In this document: in pieces, positions 38,829-49,740 of the stretch
Layout of the letters: every line of letters begins with the position of its first letter
Numbering within the stretch: the stretch's first letter is position 1
Origin: Phytoseiulus persimilis
Lineage: Eukaryota; Arthropoda; Arachnida; Mesostigmata; Phytoseiidae
DNA: 64,000 nucleotides
Assembly (NCBI GenBank): GCA_037576195.1
Contig: CM075103.1
Span: forward strand, 28,480,723 to 28,544,722
Reading direction: 5' to 3'
Translations under genes and position numbers: made by a program
Notes under the pieces: model-generated
What the model was told of the DNA's origin: nothing
What the model saw: only the letters and a program-made list of their open reading frames with translations
Database searches by the model: none

Positions 38829-39272
38829 TCATCTCCGATGAATTTGAACGCTGGTTGGACCGACGAAGAGAATTCGGGCTTGGCCAGCCAGAGGGGACAG
38901 CTTCCCGAAAAACGCAACCAGATACTTTCGCCACCCGACCCTTCCAGCAAAACGCGCTGACCACTCGGCCGCGTCTCCGCTGAATCCTCGATACTGCCGA
39001 ACGAACACAAAAGGTTCCTGATCGCGAGTGGCCCGATACCAATTAGCTTCATGACATTCACTCACAAAGGCTTTCTCCAGACCTATCAATGTAATACTAG
39101 TTTGCCTCATTCTGCTCGAGCCGTCATCCCTCCCAGGTCCGCCCCAGACGCACTCCCACGGTGGTACCCGTTCAAGAACTTGAGCCTTTGTGGTTTGCGT
39201 CGCCCCAGGCACAGTCATGGTTGCACTCGGTCTCCCAAGGATGGAGAGTCCTATCACAGGACTGTCTATCAC
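38829..39272 (-). pseudogene. RNase H remnant, element B
   Basis: This is a 147-codon open frame. Around residues 13-36, RPSATMTVPGATQTTKAQVL resembles the RNase H opening PF-x-x-x-TDAS-x-x-x-x-GAVL, with the catalytic Asp lost. Around residues 67-95, LEKAFVSECHEANWYRATRD followed by QEPFVFVRQYRGF resembles the helix region with Y-x-x-T-(E/D)-x-E-x-x-A-x-x-x-A-x-x-x-F. Position between RT and integrase of the same strand supports it. Confidence 0.42.
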
Positions 39273-39416
39273 TACACAAGCGAGGCTACCCCGGGGAGAG
39301 CCACTGTGTCCCGATAAAGGCTCTCGGACTCGACGGAAACGTACTGCTCGGGCGAATTCCGGTTTCGCCCGTTCCCTCCGGAGATTTCATGAATCGGCTG
39401 GACCCGTGAGAACCAC

Positions 39417-39960
39417 TGCAAAGCGGCAAAATGGCTCACCGTGAGTCGAGTTCGACAGGGTTCCAGAGTACGAGCGCGAAGGCCAAACCAGAAATCGGTT
39501 GCCGAACGAAGCCGAATTCACCATCAGCGGTGCAGATGATTACGATGAACAACGTCGGCTGGCTCTCGGACGAATCGCAGGAGCGAAACGCGTAGACAAA
39601 CAGTCAGACCGCGAGAAGAGGAAAGCTCGACTCATGCCTGGCCCCGACGTCCGTTGCGATGCACGCAGGAGCCAGCGGTGTTTACATATGCGTGGTTGGC
39701 GTGTCTGTACACGAGAGGGCTCGAGGCCGGGTATGTGAGCGAATGGTTAAGCGAACGATACGCTCAAGGAGGAGTCCCGCCGCAGTTCCCAGCGAGGTCG
39801 ACGAGGCAGTCTTTCACCGACGCAGCAGGCGACTCGGGTCGCAGACGGGGCCGCCCGATCAATCCCACAGTTCTACCACATCAGAACGGCGGCCGACTTC
39901 CGATGTGGATACATCCGACAGTTCGATCACTCTGGCTGAGCGGTGTCGAACCTAACGGTC
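39417..39960 (+). mobile_element. Plus-strand Ty3/gypsy integrase C-terminal fragment nested in element B
   Basis: On the plus strand KMAHRESSSTGFQS (around 39430) matches the integrase YN-x-x-x-HESTGFSP region. After a frame change, RLPNEAEF and then DEQRRLALGRIAGAKRVDKQ (39493-39600) match the long helix that follows GR-x-P-x-LP-x-x-x-x-F in gypsy integrases, ending KARLMPGPDV where L-x-PGDLV is usual. The frame at 39659-39955 then gives a Ser/Thr/Asp-rich tail ending at a stop, like many pol C-termini. The strand is opposite to element B, whose RNase H lies immediately below and RT above. Confidence 0.55.
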
Positions 39961-40260
39961 GCGAGCCCACGCCTACGAGCACAGCTCGCGTGGAGTTCAG
40001 CTGTCGTTGAGTGAATGAACTTGCGTCGAAGTTCCCATTCGGTCGTGATGTTCACGGAACGGATATGATGTACGGGGAATTTCAGAACAGTCTTCCCTTT
40101 TTTTGAAAGCGTTTGAAGGATAGCGTCGTGTCCCAACCAGGACATCTTCCAGCTTCAGAAGGAGCTTGTCGGAGTCGTAAAAAGAGATCTGGGCATGAGT
40201 GGACGGGGCGACTCCATATTTCTCTCTTCGGCATCGGTCACCGGTTCCCGATCGCGGCAC
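39927..40260 (-). pseudogene. Possible retroviral-type protease scrap
   Basis: On the minus strand LKLEDVLVG, then after a one-base shift GHDAILQTLSKKGKTVLKFP, recalls the end of the gypsy protease domain (D-x-x-LG-x-D-x-L-x-x-x-G). No DTG active-site motif is visible. It partly overlaps the tail of the plus-strand nested fragment, so one of the two assignments may be wrong here. Confidence 0.22.
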
Positions 40261-41559
40261 GAGTGTTTCATTCCCGCTCGCCGTCTAAATTGATGAAGTC
40301 ATTTTGTCGCCGACCCTGCCAGACGCCTGCGTCGGTTCCACGGCTGGAAGCCGCACGAATGGGAATAGATGGTTGTCATGAATCAACAGCTGACTGCCCA
40401 CAGCACCTGCTGCGGGCATCGCCACGGCGGCATCGGGAACGGCAATGGCGGTCATCGGCCAAATTAGATCTTCGTCGCTCCGCCGTGATTCGGGGAAGAG
40501 GCGCATGGAGCACTCCGGAACAGACCGTTCTTCCATCGTTTCGAGCCACAAACCGTAGGATCGGAACACGAGAACCACTTTGTCTCCGCGTGCACCGCCG
40601 TGGAACTGGATGAGATTCAGCCGACACAAAATTCGTGATCAGCACGAGTTTTTTCAACCCTTGAGCCCGCTCTGAAGCGAGTCTGCGGTCGATGCGCACC
40701 GCACGTAAGACAGGCAATCTGCGTGGAGGCGGAACCGGAACACGTTAATCGGTTGTGAGTTTTTCCGCGACCACCCGCGGCCACCCTAAAAATTACCCGC
40801 TCGGCGGGGCCCTCGACCGGGCTGGGATGCAGGATTCTCCCGCTGAGGTGTGAGCGGCAGCAGCGAGTCTACCGGCACCAATGCCGCCATCGCCAACACA
40901 TGAATGAAGCTTTGCACCTTTTGTAGGAGGAGCAGATGTGACGCCGCGCGATAATTTACAGCGCCGTGTAGCCACAAAGCAGCTGTTGGACCAACAAATC
41001 CCAGCCCGGATTCAGTGGGTGGAGACTTAAGAACACAACATTCGGCTTTAAATGTTTCGAAGTCTCTTTCGAAACGACTCGAGCTCGCCCTCGGAGCTGG
41101 CCGACACTCTTCGACCCAGCGAGTTTGGAAACATCGGTCGAGCGTCCAGTGATTCTGCCGAGACCGTGAGTGATGCTGAGCGAGCGTCTCCCGCTTCTAT
41201 ATATTCGAGTTTCGGTCGGAGTTTTCCGTGGGTACCAGGTGGCTAACGATAGCCTGAATCGGGAGAGGGGTCCTGAAGCTGCGCGTCGACGACAGAAGCT
41301 CGAGGAGTGCCCAGTGTAGCCCTAGGGGCTCCATCGAATTCTGCAGCCTCCGAGCAGGATCATCCTGGATGGAAGACCCCGCGGGGAGCCTGGTTGTAGC
41401 GCCTGAGCGGAATCCAATACGACAAGACTCCGACACAGCCTGGAATGCTCACGACGGAGGTCTCAAGTTTCAAAGATCGATATCATCTTGATCGTGACGG
41501 AGAAGTATCGTTTTCCTCCCGACTTCCTGCAGTATTGCCAAGTACCTCTGGGACACCGA

Positions 41560-41984
41560 TGAAATGTGGCTCTTTCTCGACTTACACTCTCTCTATAACG
41601 CCAGAAAGAGGTGGACGTGAAAGCGTCGCGACCGCGCTGAGCGAAGGGCTTCTGTCAGAGATAAATAAGAGGCCTGACGAGTAAGACGGCCTTAACCGTG
41701 GTGCACTGTCGCTCGTTCGATGGAGAGTGCAAGCTGGATTCGATTTTGGAGGGATTGCAGAAATGGCTGTCTCCCTTCAAGACTCGAACAGGGATTGAGG
41801 ACGAGGCCCCTAGTGGATATACTTCGTGATCCAATACTCTTCGTGAATAATGCAAGACCTTGCACAATGTTAGTCTCGCCCAGAAATCACTCCCGGAGCT
41901 TCTTTGGTTTGATTCGAACCATTTTGACTCGATTGCTTCGTAGAACAATTTCTCCCCAATCTGGAACTCCGGTCTGAAAGACAA
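41560..41984 (-). pseudogene. Reverse transcriptase remnant, element B
   Basis: From about residue 52 of the 109-codon ORF, DHEVYPL is followed by LKGDSHF and KIESSLHSPSNERQCTTV. This matches Ty3/gypsy RT: VYPLPR-x-x-x-x-L-x-x-L-x-G-x-x-F-x-KIDL-x-S-x-xHQIP-x-x-ER-x-x-TTF. The first catalytic Asp is replaced. After a frameshift the minus strand continues with LSAVATLSRPPLSGVIERV, matching the SAPATFQR-x-x-x-x-VI region. Nothing upstream in the same frame belongs to the calcium channel exon that ends 154 bp away. Confidence 0.6.
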
Positions 41985-42127
41985 ACAAAGAGCGGAATGG
42001 AGCGTTCACTCACCTCGAGAATCTCAGACGACGCGGCGCGGGAGAACGATGCAACCCAACAGAAAACGACAAACTAACTAATATCTGCACTACACAAACT
42101 AGATAATGACGTCTGTGTCGACACAGG

Positions 42128-42137
42128 AAAAGGATAT
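42128..42137 (-). other. U12-type (AT-AC) 5' splice site
   Basis: On the minus strand the exon ends ACATCACC and is followed by ATATCCTTTT, a perfect match to the minor-spliceosome 5' consensus (A/G)TATCCTTT. The junction falls after two bases of a Pro codon, just where Cav3 proteins go on to Trp-Phe-Glu. No usable GT donor exists between the conserved motif and the in-frame stop. Minor introns are known in voltage-gated sodium and calcium channel genes. I did not find the partner branch site (TCCTTAAC-like) and AC acceptor in the remaining 42 kb. Confidence 0.7.
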
Positions 42138-42394
42138 GGTGATGTCATCATCCGCAAGCTGATCATTCGTGGGACGCTGGTTTGTTCGAAGTAGTAGAGA
42201 GAGATCCGTTTATACTGCGGGTACGGCAAGTCCAGCGAATCGTCGTCGTCGTCGCCGCCTTCGGGTGGTGGAGGTCCAGGACCCCGACGATCCAGTCGAT
42301 GGCCTCGAGAGCTCGTAGAGCTCATGGACACAATCGATGCCCCTGATGTACGCCGTTCCTCGACGATGGTGATTTTGGGGACCATGATCGACAC
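42138..42394 (-). CDS. Second coding exon of T-type (Cav3 / Ca-alpha1T) voltage-gated calcium channel alpha-1 subunit
   Basis: This encodes part of the pore-forming subunit of a low-voltage-activated calcium channel in the plasma membrane. The exon is 257 nt: 85 codons plus two bases of a Pro codon. Residues 1-20 are basic/hydrophobic, 21-40 Ser/Arg-rich, 41-54 PPPP followed by GG and five Asp. Residues 56-59 are LPYP, 67-76 YYFEQTSVPR, and the exon closes SLRMMTSP. Cav3 channels carry LPYP, then an aromatic-rich stretch, then Q-x-S/T-x-P-R-x-x-x-L-R-x-x-x-x-P immediately before WFE and segment IS1. The spacing from the Gln through S-x-P-R-x(3)-L-R-x(4)-P is identical here. The acceptor is pyrimidine-containing TTTGCAG. 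The next exon, expected to begin with Trp-Phe, was not found. Without the U12 donor the frame would continue 21 codons to a stop, so a C-terminal exon is the alternative. Confidence 0.75.
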
Positions 42395-42409
42395 CTGCAA
42401 ACACACGCA
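42395..42409 (-). other. 3' splice site before the calcium-channel exon
   Basis: The minus strand reads GCGTGTGTTTGCAG followed by the exon's GTG TCG ATC. The coding frame enters in phase 0, matching the phase in which the exon at 58879-59040 ends. Confidence 0.6.
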
Positions 42410-44627
42410 TGTTACTATGTTGCTTGGAATCTTCTCGAAATCGGCGACTCCCGAGCACGGCTCACAGTTCGTTTCCTAAGCCTCTGGAGGAACCACGGTG
42501 GAAGGAACTATGAGGATATGATTATTATGGTTCTGGGGGATTCTCTGGAAAGACTCGTGCAGTCACCTTTAGGGAGGAGGTGGTCTGCTCATTGGGGGGG
42601 AGTTCACCGACAGCGGGAAGGAGGAGGCGCACGGGAGAGAACCGACACTGAGAAGATGAAAATCGGAGCGAGTAAGTTCGTGCAGAACTGAAGGCGAGGA
42701 AACGGAGACGATTAGGGAAAAGGAGGGAAACGGGGTGATCGAGACGAGGAAGGGGGTTCAGGGCCTTGTGACGAGAACGGAGAGGGAGAATGACGTTGAA
42801 ATGGGTGGTGATCCCATTTCTCTGGCTTCTAGAATATCAAGGAAAATAACTCCCCGTTTATAGCCATCACAGTTATGGAGTGAAGGCGGAGTTGGGTGCT
42901 GACTCATCGCACCCCAAGCGATCCTGCTTCTTAAGGACGCTCCTTCAAGTGAGAACTTTCGGATTGGCTTTGGGTCGATAGGTCCAGTTTATGACCTGGA
43001 AGGACGCTCAAGATCTTCGACTTCATCAGGAGCGAAGGCGTTCCGATCTGTCGTTGCCGAGAAGTGATTGAACGCGCGTCTCACGTCGATCAAATTCCAG
43101 CTTGGCGATTCGTCTCGGCTTCGGGGATCATTCGAATTCTCGAGGCGTCCGGCAAACTAAATAGTTATCAACTGGTCAGAGGCGGCGCGGATATTCCCAG
43201 TTATGAGCACGCGTAGCGGGAGGAACTCTCTGCCCAGAGTTAAGGGCTCTGCGGTCTGTGATGATCATGCTTATTGGCGGGAAGAACTCATCTAGGATTC
43301 GAAACAGCGGGATACTCCTCCTTCTCTGGGGAATTCCAAGAAGCTGTTCCGCTCAGGGGGCGCACGATGTAAGAATCATCGATAAATTGAATTTGGAAGA
43401 ACAGACGCGAAGTTCTCCTCTCCCGACTGGCAGCGCTCTTCTTCGGGTGACCTACCGACGGCTCACAAAAACTCTCTCTGCTCTATTCAGCTTAGAGCAC
43501 ACTTGATGGCACATCCGGCGCTCTGCGAGCGAATAATGTTTACCGACGGAGTTCTCACCTCGCGGAACCTTTTGGAGCATACAAGCTCTACCCGCTCTAT
43601 TGCTGGAAACCTCCTGGAGGGAGACCGTCTCTGCGTTCCTGTGAGTCCTGGATAAACCGTTCGGTTTCTCATCGGAAAGCGATGAAGTGGGCCAAATACC
43701 GAGTTACAACTCGCCCGGTCATAATCCAGACCCATACGATTTCAGGACGGTTTGGTTTCCCACCAACGACAAGTTGGAGAGGCGACTACGGCATTCGATG
43801 GGAATGTCGCCGGGATTTCTGGAAGGTTTTGAGCGCGCACCGGTGCCAATGTTTCCAGGTAATATCGGACAGAAAACTCTCCTTGCGGTACTTCGGGCGC
43901 ACATAGGAGAACATATGAAAATGTTCTACATACATGTGTGAGTAGCTCGTGCAGTCGGACTCTCACGACACACATATCTTACTGTGAAGCAACGGCGGAA
44001 AATGACCGCGCGTTTGATTTGCATAACGAGATAAACGCCCATGGTTGACTCGCTTAAAGAGAGCATGGCCGCAGCTTTTTCCCGTCGCTGCACGCTTGAA
44101 AAACTCATAACAACTCCGTAGCGTCGAACGACTGCACCGTCAATTTCGAGGTCGACGTGTAACCCCCTCTCCCACCACATCCTCCCCTCCCCTTTCCCCA
44201 AGATTCCTCCTCTCCGACCGAAAATTCATGCAGTGTTGCGTTCTCAAGATCTCGTGATGTTCGCCCCGGCGTCCACCCGCCCGCGATTGTTGCTTTGCCT
44301 TCGAGGTCATCTCCTAAGCCGAGCTGTAGATGGTTTAGGTCCGACAGTCCAACTTTGATCCCATAGTGTTAGCCGTTGGACGAAAAGGCCAATAACAATG
44401 AATCTTCTTTGCTCCAGAGAACCAACTCCCGAAAGGGGACGAATCCAGCTGGCACCATTGCTGTATGATTGTGAGGTCAACGAGATTTGCGCACGAAGGC
44501 ATTGATGTGGAGCCCTCCGGCCATCGTCTTCGAGACTCACGCGATTCCTCAGAAATGTCGGATATCTGTGATGACTAGATGCCCGCACTGATTTCAGGAA
44601 TAGAAATTGAATCCCGCTTCACCCTAG

Positions 44628-44990
44628 TCATGATCCTGTGTGGAGCCATCCAAATTTCCTCGCGGAGCAGCTGCGACCATAAACACCGATTTCCCAGGAC
44701 GGGGGCGGAAGGAAGCGATTGGAGTCTTCCCGAGTTTGAAGCGGCGTGAGGTTGAGACTTGGTGAAAGTTCCTGTGTCCCCAGGCGGAGGTCAAATCCTG
44801 GCTTAGTTTCGCAGGATGAGGGAACTCGCTCGTGCGCGCAGCCGCTGGGTCGGTGGATTGCTGGGATGAGGAAGCAGGTGGACCTGGGGCGTATCAAAGG
44901 GAGCGCTGTGGAGCCTCACGTCAAGTACTCGAGGATTCTCGCCCCGTGACGTCCGATTCGCGGAAATCTCACGTTGCGTCCCGCCTTCAC
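44628..44990 (-). pseudogene. Integrase C-terminal remnant, element D
   Basis: The frame ending at 44803 carries HLLPHPSNPPTQRLRARASS, a worn version of the integrase AYHPQSNG-x-x-ER-x-HR-x-x segment. In the overlapping frame (44897-44628) TREDSNRFLPPPSWEIGVYG and the following frame's REEIWMAP resemble G-x-R-x-x-x-KED-x-x-x-x-x-AE-x-VYG-x-x-LRLPGE. The two halves are about 60 codons apart, as expected. Confidence 0.42.
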
Positions 44991-46149
44991 AAGCATGCAG
45001 AGCATTTCTGTCACGGACATGGGGGCGATCGTGGTCCGTCGGGAGTGGCTCGCCCGGCATCGTTCGCGATTGTGTCTTTTGGAAAAACGATCCGATAAGA
45101 TTCGTAGTGCGATCGAGAAGAGCTGCAGGCGTTTCAGGAGACGATTCCGCCAATTCCGAATCCAAACTCGAACAGGTATGCATTCGCCAAGATCAGACAG
45201 GGCTCGGGTGACTGATTTTCGAGCGTTTCGAGCGGCTGGAGGGACACGCAACCGGTGTCAGATCATTTCTCCCATGTAGTGCCAGAAAGAGCTTCTGCTG
45301 TGAGGCCGTGAGGTCACGCATATGAATTGAGTTTTTGCCGGAGATTCCCCCGAGAAACAAACATCAGCATTGTCGTTCTCGGTGCGGAAACTGCGTCGAG
45401 GCAAGTAACTCCGAACTACTGGTTCCTGGGTCTCCAGGAGCAACAGTGTAGTTCGGATGGCAGACGACGCGCGGTCTCGCCTTGGCCCAGTTGACAACGC
45501 GGACCGCCGGCATGGCCCGACCGGTTTCAAGCTCTCCTTCTATTGGAGAACGCCCGGGTCCTCCGGGAGTCCTCCTTGTTGGCTCGGAGGAACCCGAGCT
45601 ATCATCGTCCGGTATTTGTTGTTCCGCTCGGGGAAAAATCGCTGACGCTGCCGCGCCTCCGGAACAACGGGCCTGGCTAATGGGAGTGCTATAGACTTAG
45701 AGAGGAACGGGTCGATCCTTTTGTGCGCTCCTGCATTTCCAAGCGACGTGCGGGGACCGAGCACGTCGGGCTCGGCCAACGTCACTCCGAAAGCGCTGTA
45801 CAAAGTCGACGAGAGTTCCAGGTTGTTTCGACTCGGCGCTTCGGAGTGCAGTTTTATGAGCATAAAAATAGTCATCGACTGATGAATGTGTAGTAGTAGC
45901 TCGAGGGCTGCCTGTCGAGTGAATGCTGAAGGCTTCAATGGATTCGGGCTACGCGTGCTCAACGAGAACAATAGCTCCGGCGGGAGAGGAACGCTCGTGA
46001 AGCAGACTCCCTGTGCGTTGTAGATACTTTCCATGTGTAGGTTTTCCTCTCGAGGAGGTCACGTTTCCTCACCTCGGCCACTCCGTCCGTAGTCGGGATG
46101 ATTCCGAGTCATTACGAGATTGAGCATCCTCGAACCGCTACTTCTAGAT

Positions 46150-46430
46150 CCGCAGCGGAATCGGAGGGCGCATCGGCTGCGGCCTGACAAGGATCCGGTG
46201 CTGTTCGCGGTCTTCGACCACGTATGATCGAACTTACCCTCGTTATTGCACACATGCCGGAGTTGACGGAGCAATCGCTGAGGGTTGCCCTGCCAATGAA
46301 AGCTGGTTGTGCGTGTGGCGCGGGGTTTGAGACCCTGTCTCCGCCAGCGCGCAAAGACGGCTTCGATGCCGGTAATAATTGGTCAGTCTCTTGGAATGGT
46401 CGCGTTCCGGTGAAAAAATCATCCACAAAC
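46150..46430 (-). pseudogene. RT palm remnant (VDD box), element D
   Basis: RFVDDFF (around 46412-46430) matches the YVDDI catalytic box. A frameshift leads to IFSPERDHSKRL (the F-x-x-x-x-x-x-H-x-x-x-L segment), then another frame gives VFARWRRQGLKP (V-x-x-RL-x-x-x-GL-x-L). Finally HVCNNEGKFDHTWSKT matches the GH-x-x-x-x-EG-x-x-x-D-P-x-K-x motif. All four follow in the normal order over about 80 codons in three alternating frames, so this is an indel-ridden pseudogene. Confidence 0.6.
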
Positions 46431-47489
46431 CTCTGACCGGTATCTGCAAAGATCGCCCGCCGCCGGGAGCAACGAACGCGAGTGACGAGGCTCACGATGA
46501 ATATGCCTAAATCCTGGAGCATTACATACTAGGAGTCACCCAATGCGTGACGAGAATTCGCAGAAATCGCGCCGGTCAGCCTCAACGTGACAGGTTATCG
46601 TAGTTGCGACCATCTCTTCGTATCCTCCTTCTGGGGCGGGAGTTATTCCCTCGTGGAGTGAGTCATTATCTCCAACCCCCTCCCCCCCCCCCCTTCATCG
46701 ACTGTTCAATACTGTCACGGGTTTCGGGGGTCGCAGGTCACGTCTGCGGACTGTGATCCGTCCGTTCACACACCATTTGTTCATCGAGTATGACCGAGGC
46801 CATCGACGTAATGGAGATGTCATCGCCCCAACTTGATGATCGGTGATCGATTCGGTGAGCTGATGTTTGTTATGCTAATCGTGGAACGAGCACACTCACC
46901 GCTGTGTCACCACCATCTTATCACACTGTCACTGGCCGTGAAGTCTGACAGAGGACGCATACGGGTAAAAAAATTCTCTCGCATCCGCTTCCAATATGCA
47001 TATCAAACGTTGAGATAACGCAATCCGATATGAGAGCGGCGACAGGAACAGAGCAAGGGCGCTGCAGAGAAGGTAAAACACGGCAGCAACCCAAGAAACT
47101 ATCCGCTGGTACACGCTACGGAAAGTACAGTAGGAGTGTCCACGCTTTTTGGGAGTCGAGCTGAGCGATTTTCGGATGGTAATGTGATACGAGCGATATG
47201 CGTTTTTTGACTCGATGTGGAAGGACTCAGATCCCGCGATGCTCCGTGGATGAGAGTGTCAAAAGCTCCGTCTCGAACACCCCACTTGGCTGCAGGAACG
47301 AGTAGTCGACTTTTGTTTTCGTCCGACTACTGGGGAGACTCGACGCTAACGGGGGATCCGATGGATGGTGACCCCAATAGAGCACTGCTGATATGCAGAT
47401 ATTTGATGGCTATGGTAAGCGTTATTCGCGAAAATCCGGCCGGGTCCGAGGAGAATATTCAGTGTTTGTTGTCCTTCGGTGGAGGTTCC

Positions 47490-47664
47490 ATGAGCTGTTT
47501 CTGCGGCTTACCACATGTTTGCCAAGGAGGCAAAGCTGGAGCACAAGCGCCTCTGTCCAGCGGCTGTGGGGTTTAATTTGTTCTAGCAGCGATTCATGAA
47601 AATAACGCAAGTTTCTTAAGAGCCGAGAGGGGGGTCTCTCCCGGAAAGTACTTGATTTCGCCAC
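47490..47664 (-). pseudogene. Possible integrase scrap (element C or D)
   Basis: The minus frame contains SRWTEALVLQLCLLGKHV, resembling the integrase phrase W-x-EALP-x-VLLG-x-R. It is farther from the RNase H of C than usual (about 680 codons), so membership in that element is uncertain. Confidence 0.25.
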
Positions 47665-49399
47665 TGGATGATTACCGCGCTGTTGCTCCCCGCGTCATTC
47701 TCAGACTCATCAGGATATGGCCGCGCAGATTTCAAGAGTGTAATGACTGAGAAGGCTCTCGCCGTAAATCATCGAAAGTTTCCTCTCTCTCTCCCCGGAA
47801 TCTGATCAGGCTCCGGCTCCTCTGTCTGTTCTCGGTTCCCTGGAAACGGCTCCGGCGGAGCTTTCGCCGTGTTCGTTGTGAGCTGGATGGTTCTGCTCTT
47901 GTAGACGTCGCAAGGTCTCTCCGGACCGATGCCATGAGGTTCCGCCTTGGTGAGTATCGTCACGTTTCATAGAAAATCGCTGCTTTCGTTGGAGTCTGGC
48001 ATCCGGTTTGTGCTGCGGATACTCTGGGATGCCGTAGAGAGCCGCAGGGCTCGATGGTGAACGCAGGACGACGAAAATATGGCCTGGGACGGCACCAGAG
48101 CGGGGCGCGCTCGGGTGAAAGGAGACCGTACGTCGGCAACGCAGCAATGTATCCGGTACTCGCGGGACGACGAGAAATCGCCCTTCATGCAAAACAGTTT
48201 CCGGCTCCGCTCAGCGAACACCGCCCCGGCCGCGAGCTCGCCGAACAGACTGGCTCCTCCGAGCGCTCCGCTCTTGTTCCCTCTTATTTTTGCTGCGATT
48301 TTCCGCTAACAGTCGAACAACTTCCTCCAAACGCAAGATTCCCGATGCGAGTCCCGAAAGTCGTCACTACTTGCACAGCACTCTCTGCCCCTGGCTCCCA
48401 AATGACCACGATCCCACAACTGCTGCTCGATGAAAATTGGACACTGTTCATCATCCCTCCTGGCGGTGTCAAGGCTCCGGGTCGATCAGTTGCTCCGCTG
48501 GCGCAGCGCCTTGACAGCTCCCCCGCAGCCTGTGTCGACCCGATGTCCCATGCTCAGTCATTTCAGTCATACGTCAATGACTCGACCAGACGTCGTCACT
48601 CTCGTCAGAAGAAGTATCCCGTAACCCGACCGGTAGAGCTCGCCCCTCGTCCGGCATTCACCGAACTCAACGATTCCGTCTTGGCTTCAACAGGTGTGGA
48701 ACAAATCGGCTCAGTTACGTCTTGCGATGCGGCTTCGTTCGTTGCCAATGACAGAGTTCAAGAGCTGGGATTAGAAGTGGCTTCTGACTTTTCGGAGTGT
48801 TCGCTCGAATACCGGGATAGCTTCTGCCATGACGCCGATAAACAACTTCTCTTGATCGACTGGTTCCATCTCCGAATAGAGGTCCCATCATCACTTCTTC
48901 TCCACTCAGTCCGTGTTCCGTAGGTCTAACTTCAAATATTGATTGCGCTTCACCGCCTGCCCGATGGTATCTTATCTTGATGCTCAAAAAGTTTGTTGTG
49001 ATTCGGATCTATTCCGATCTACTCCGTGTCGGATCGAATTGAGGGAAACGAACAGCAGACGATGATCTACTGCGCGATCGACGAGTTCATTCGAGGCACT
49101 CCGGAGAGCTGACGAAACCGGGCCATCAGAAAAAAATGGGATTGAGCAGCGTTTCTGGAAAGTCCCGCTCGGGGAACTTTCGTTTGGGCGGAGTGATGGG
49201 ATTGGATTAAGAATTAGAGTCGCAGTTTTTTGACGCCGATGCTTGCATTACACGTCGATGATCCGCTGTGAAAACAGAGCCGGTAAATGATGGATCATCG
49301 AGTACATCATGTGACTGGCGGATCGGGGAACAAACTCCTGTCGTCAGAATGGAGGATGAAGAATCTGCGTTTTCCAGCTCAATACAAGTCGTGTCCCGG

Positions 49400-49740
49400 A
49401 TCGCAACTCCAGCACAGTGCCAACAGGCGTTCTCCGCTCGAAGCCGAGCTGTTTCGCTCGGGACGAAATTTTCCTGCTGCTGTAACTCGTATCCGGGCTC
49501 TTTTTACGGCCTACTCCCCTGATTCCCGTTCCAGGCCTGCGGGGATAGAGGGTGAATATTCGAGTCGGCTCCGGGGCAACAGTGGGGAACATATTTTGGA
49601 AGTTCCCTGCTTCGTCATGGTGTGGACACCAAACAGAACCGTCAACAATGCTTCCCTCTCGATGGTGAGTGAGACTGGGAGTGCTCTCGGAACCGAAGGA
49701 GTTTCGCGCTCAAGTTCCGACTCCGGGAGAGGGTTCTCGT
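49400..49740 (-). pseudogene. RNase H remnant, element C
   Basis: TIEREALLTVLFGVH (around 49665-49620) is a close match to the gypsy RNase H helix YS-x-(T/I)EREALAVVFG(V/I). Further down the strand, about 70 codons on, ARIRVTAAGKFRPERNSSAS echoes Y-x-(V/I)-x-(Y/F)RPG-x-E-(H/N)-x-NADALSR. The distance between the two is as in intact enzymes. Confidence 0.5.

Larger units (their letters stand above)
36480..41984 (-). mobile_element. Decayed Ty3/gypsy retrotransposon B, interrupted by a second element
   Basis: The minus-strand domains read in order: RT (41984 to about 41560), RNase H (39272-38829), integrase zinc domain (37550-37190) and integrase C-terminal part (36610-36480). The RT-to-RNase H gap is about 2 kb too long for one element. 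It contains a plus-strand integrase piece (39417-39960), so a nested insertion is the simplest explanation. The integrase zinc motif and the later STPIRETRS motif are about 230 codons apart, as in intact integrases. No LTRs were identified. Confidence 0.55.
44628..46430 (-). mobile_element. Decayed Ty3/gypsy retrotransposon D (RT and integrase pieces)
   Basis: RT palm fragments at 46430-46150 and integrase C-terminal fragments at 44990-44628 lie on the minus strand about 590 codons apart, close to the usual YxDD-to-integrase-end distance in Ty3/gypsy pol. It lies inside the predicted first intron of the calcium channel gene, in the same orientation. The 164-codon ORF between them (46034-45540) occupies the expected RNase H to integrase zone but shows no motif I can name. 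Confidence 0.5.

Noticed and set aside
41974..42013. 40-nt GT...AG segment (GTGAGTG ... TTTCAG) on the minus strand between the channel exon and the RT remnant
   Set aside because: Splice-like ends, but it is very short, all frames upstream contain stops, and the downstream side reads as gypsy RT.
43682..43941. Plus-strand ORF with Pro/Phe-rich, protein-like sequence and a CAG-GTAATA donor-like end
   Set aside because: Opposite strand to the host gene, no family recognised, acceptor ambiguous; could be transposon debris.
46235..46241. Strong GTAAGT donor-like string on the minus strand
   Set aside because: It lies within the element D RT remnant, where the coding similarity continues straight through it.
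48054..48923. 289-codon plus-strand ORF
   Set aside because: Some stretches look protein-like, but no motif could be identified and antisense frames are also open; not enough for a call.
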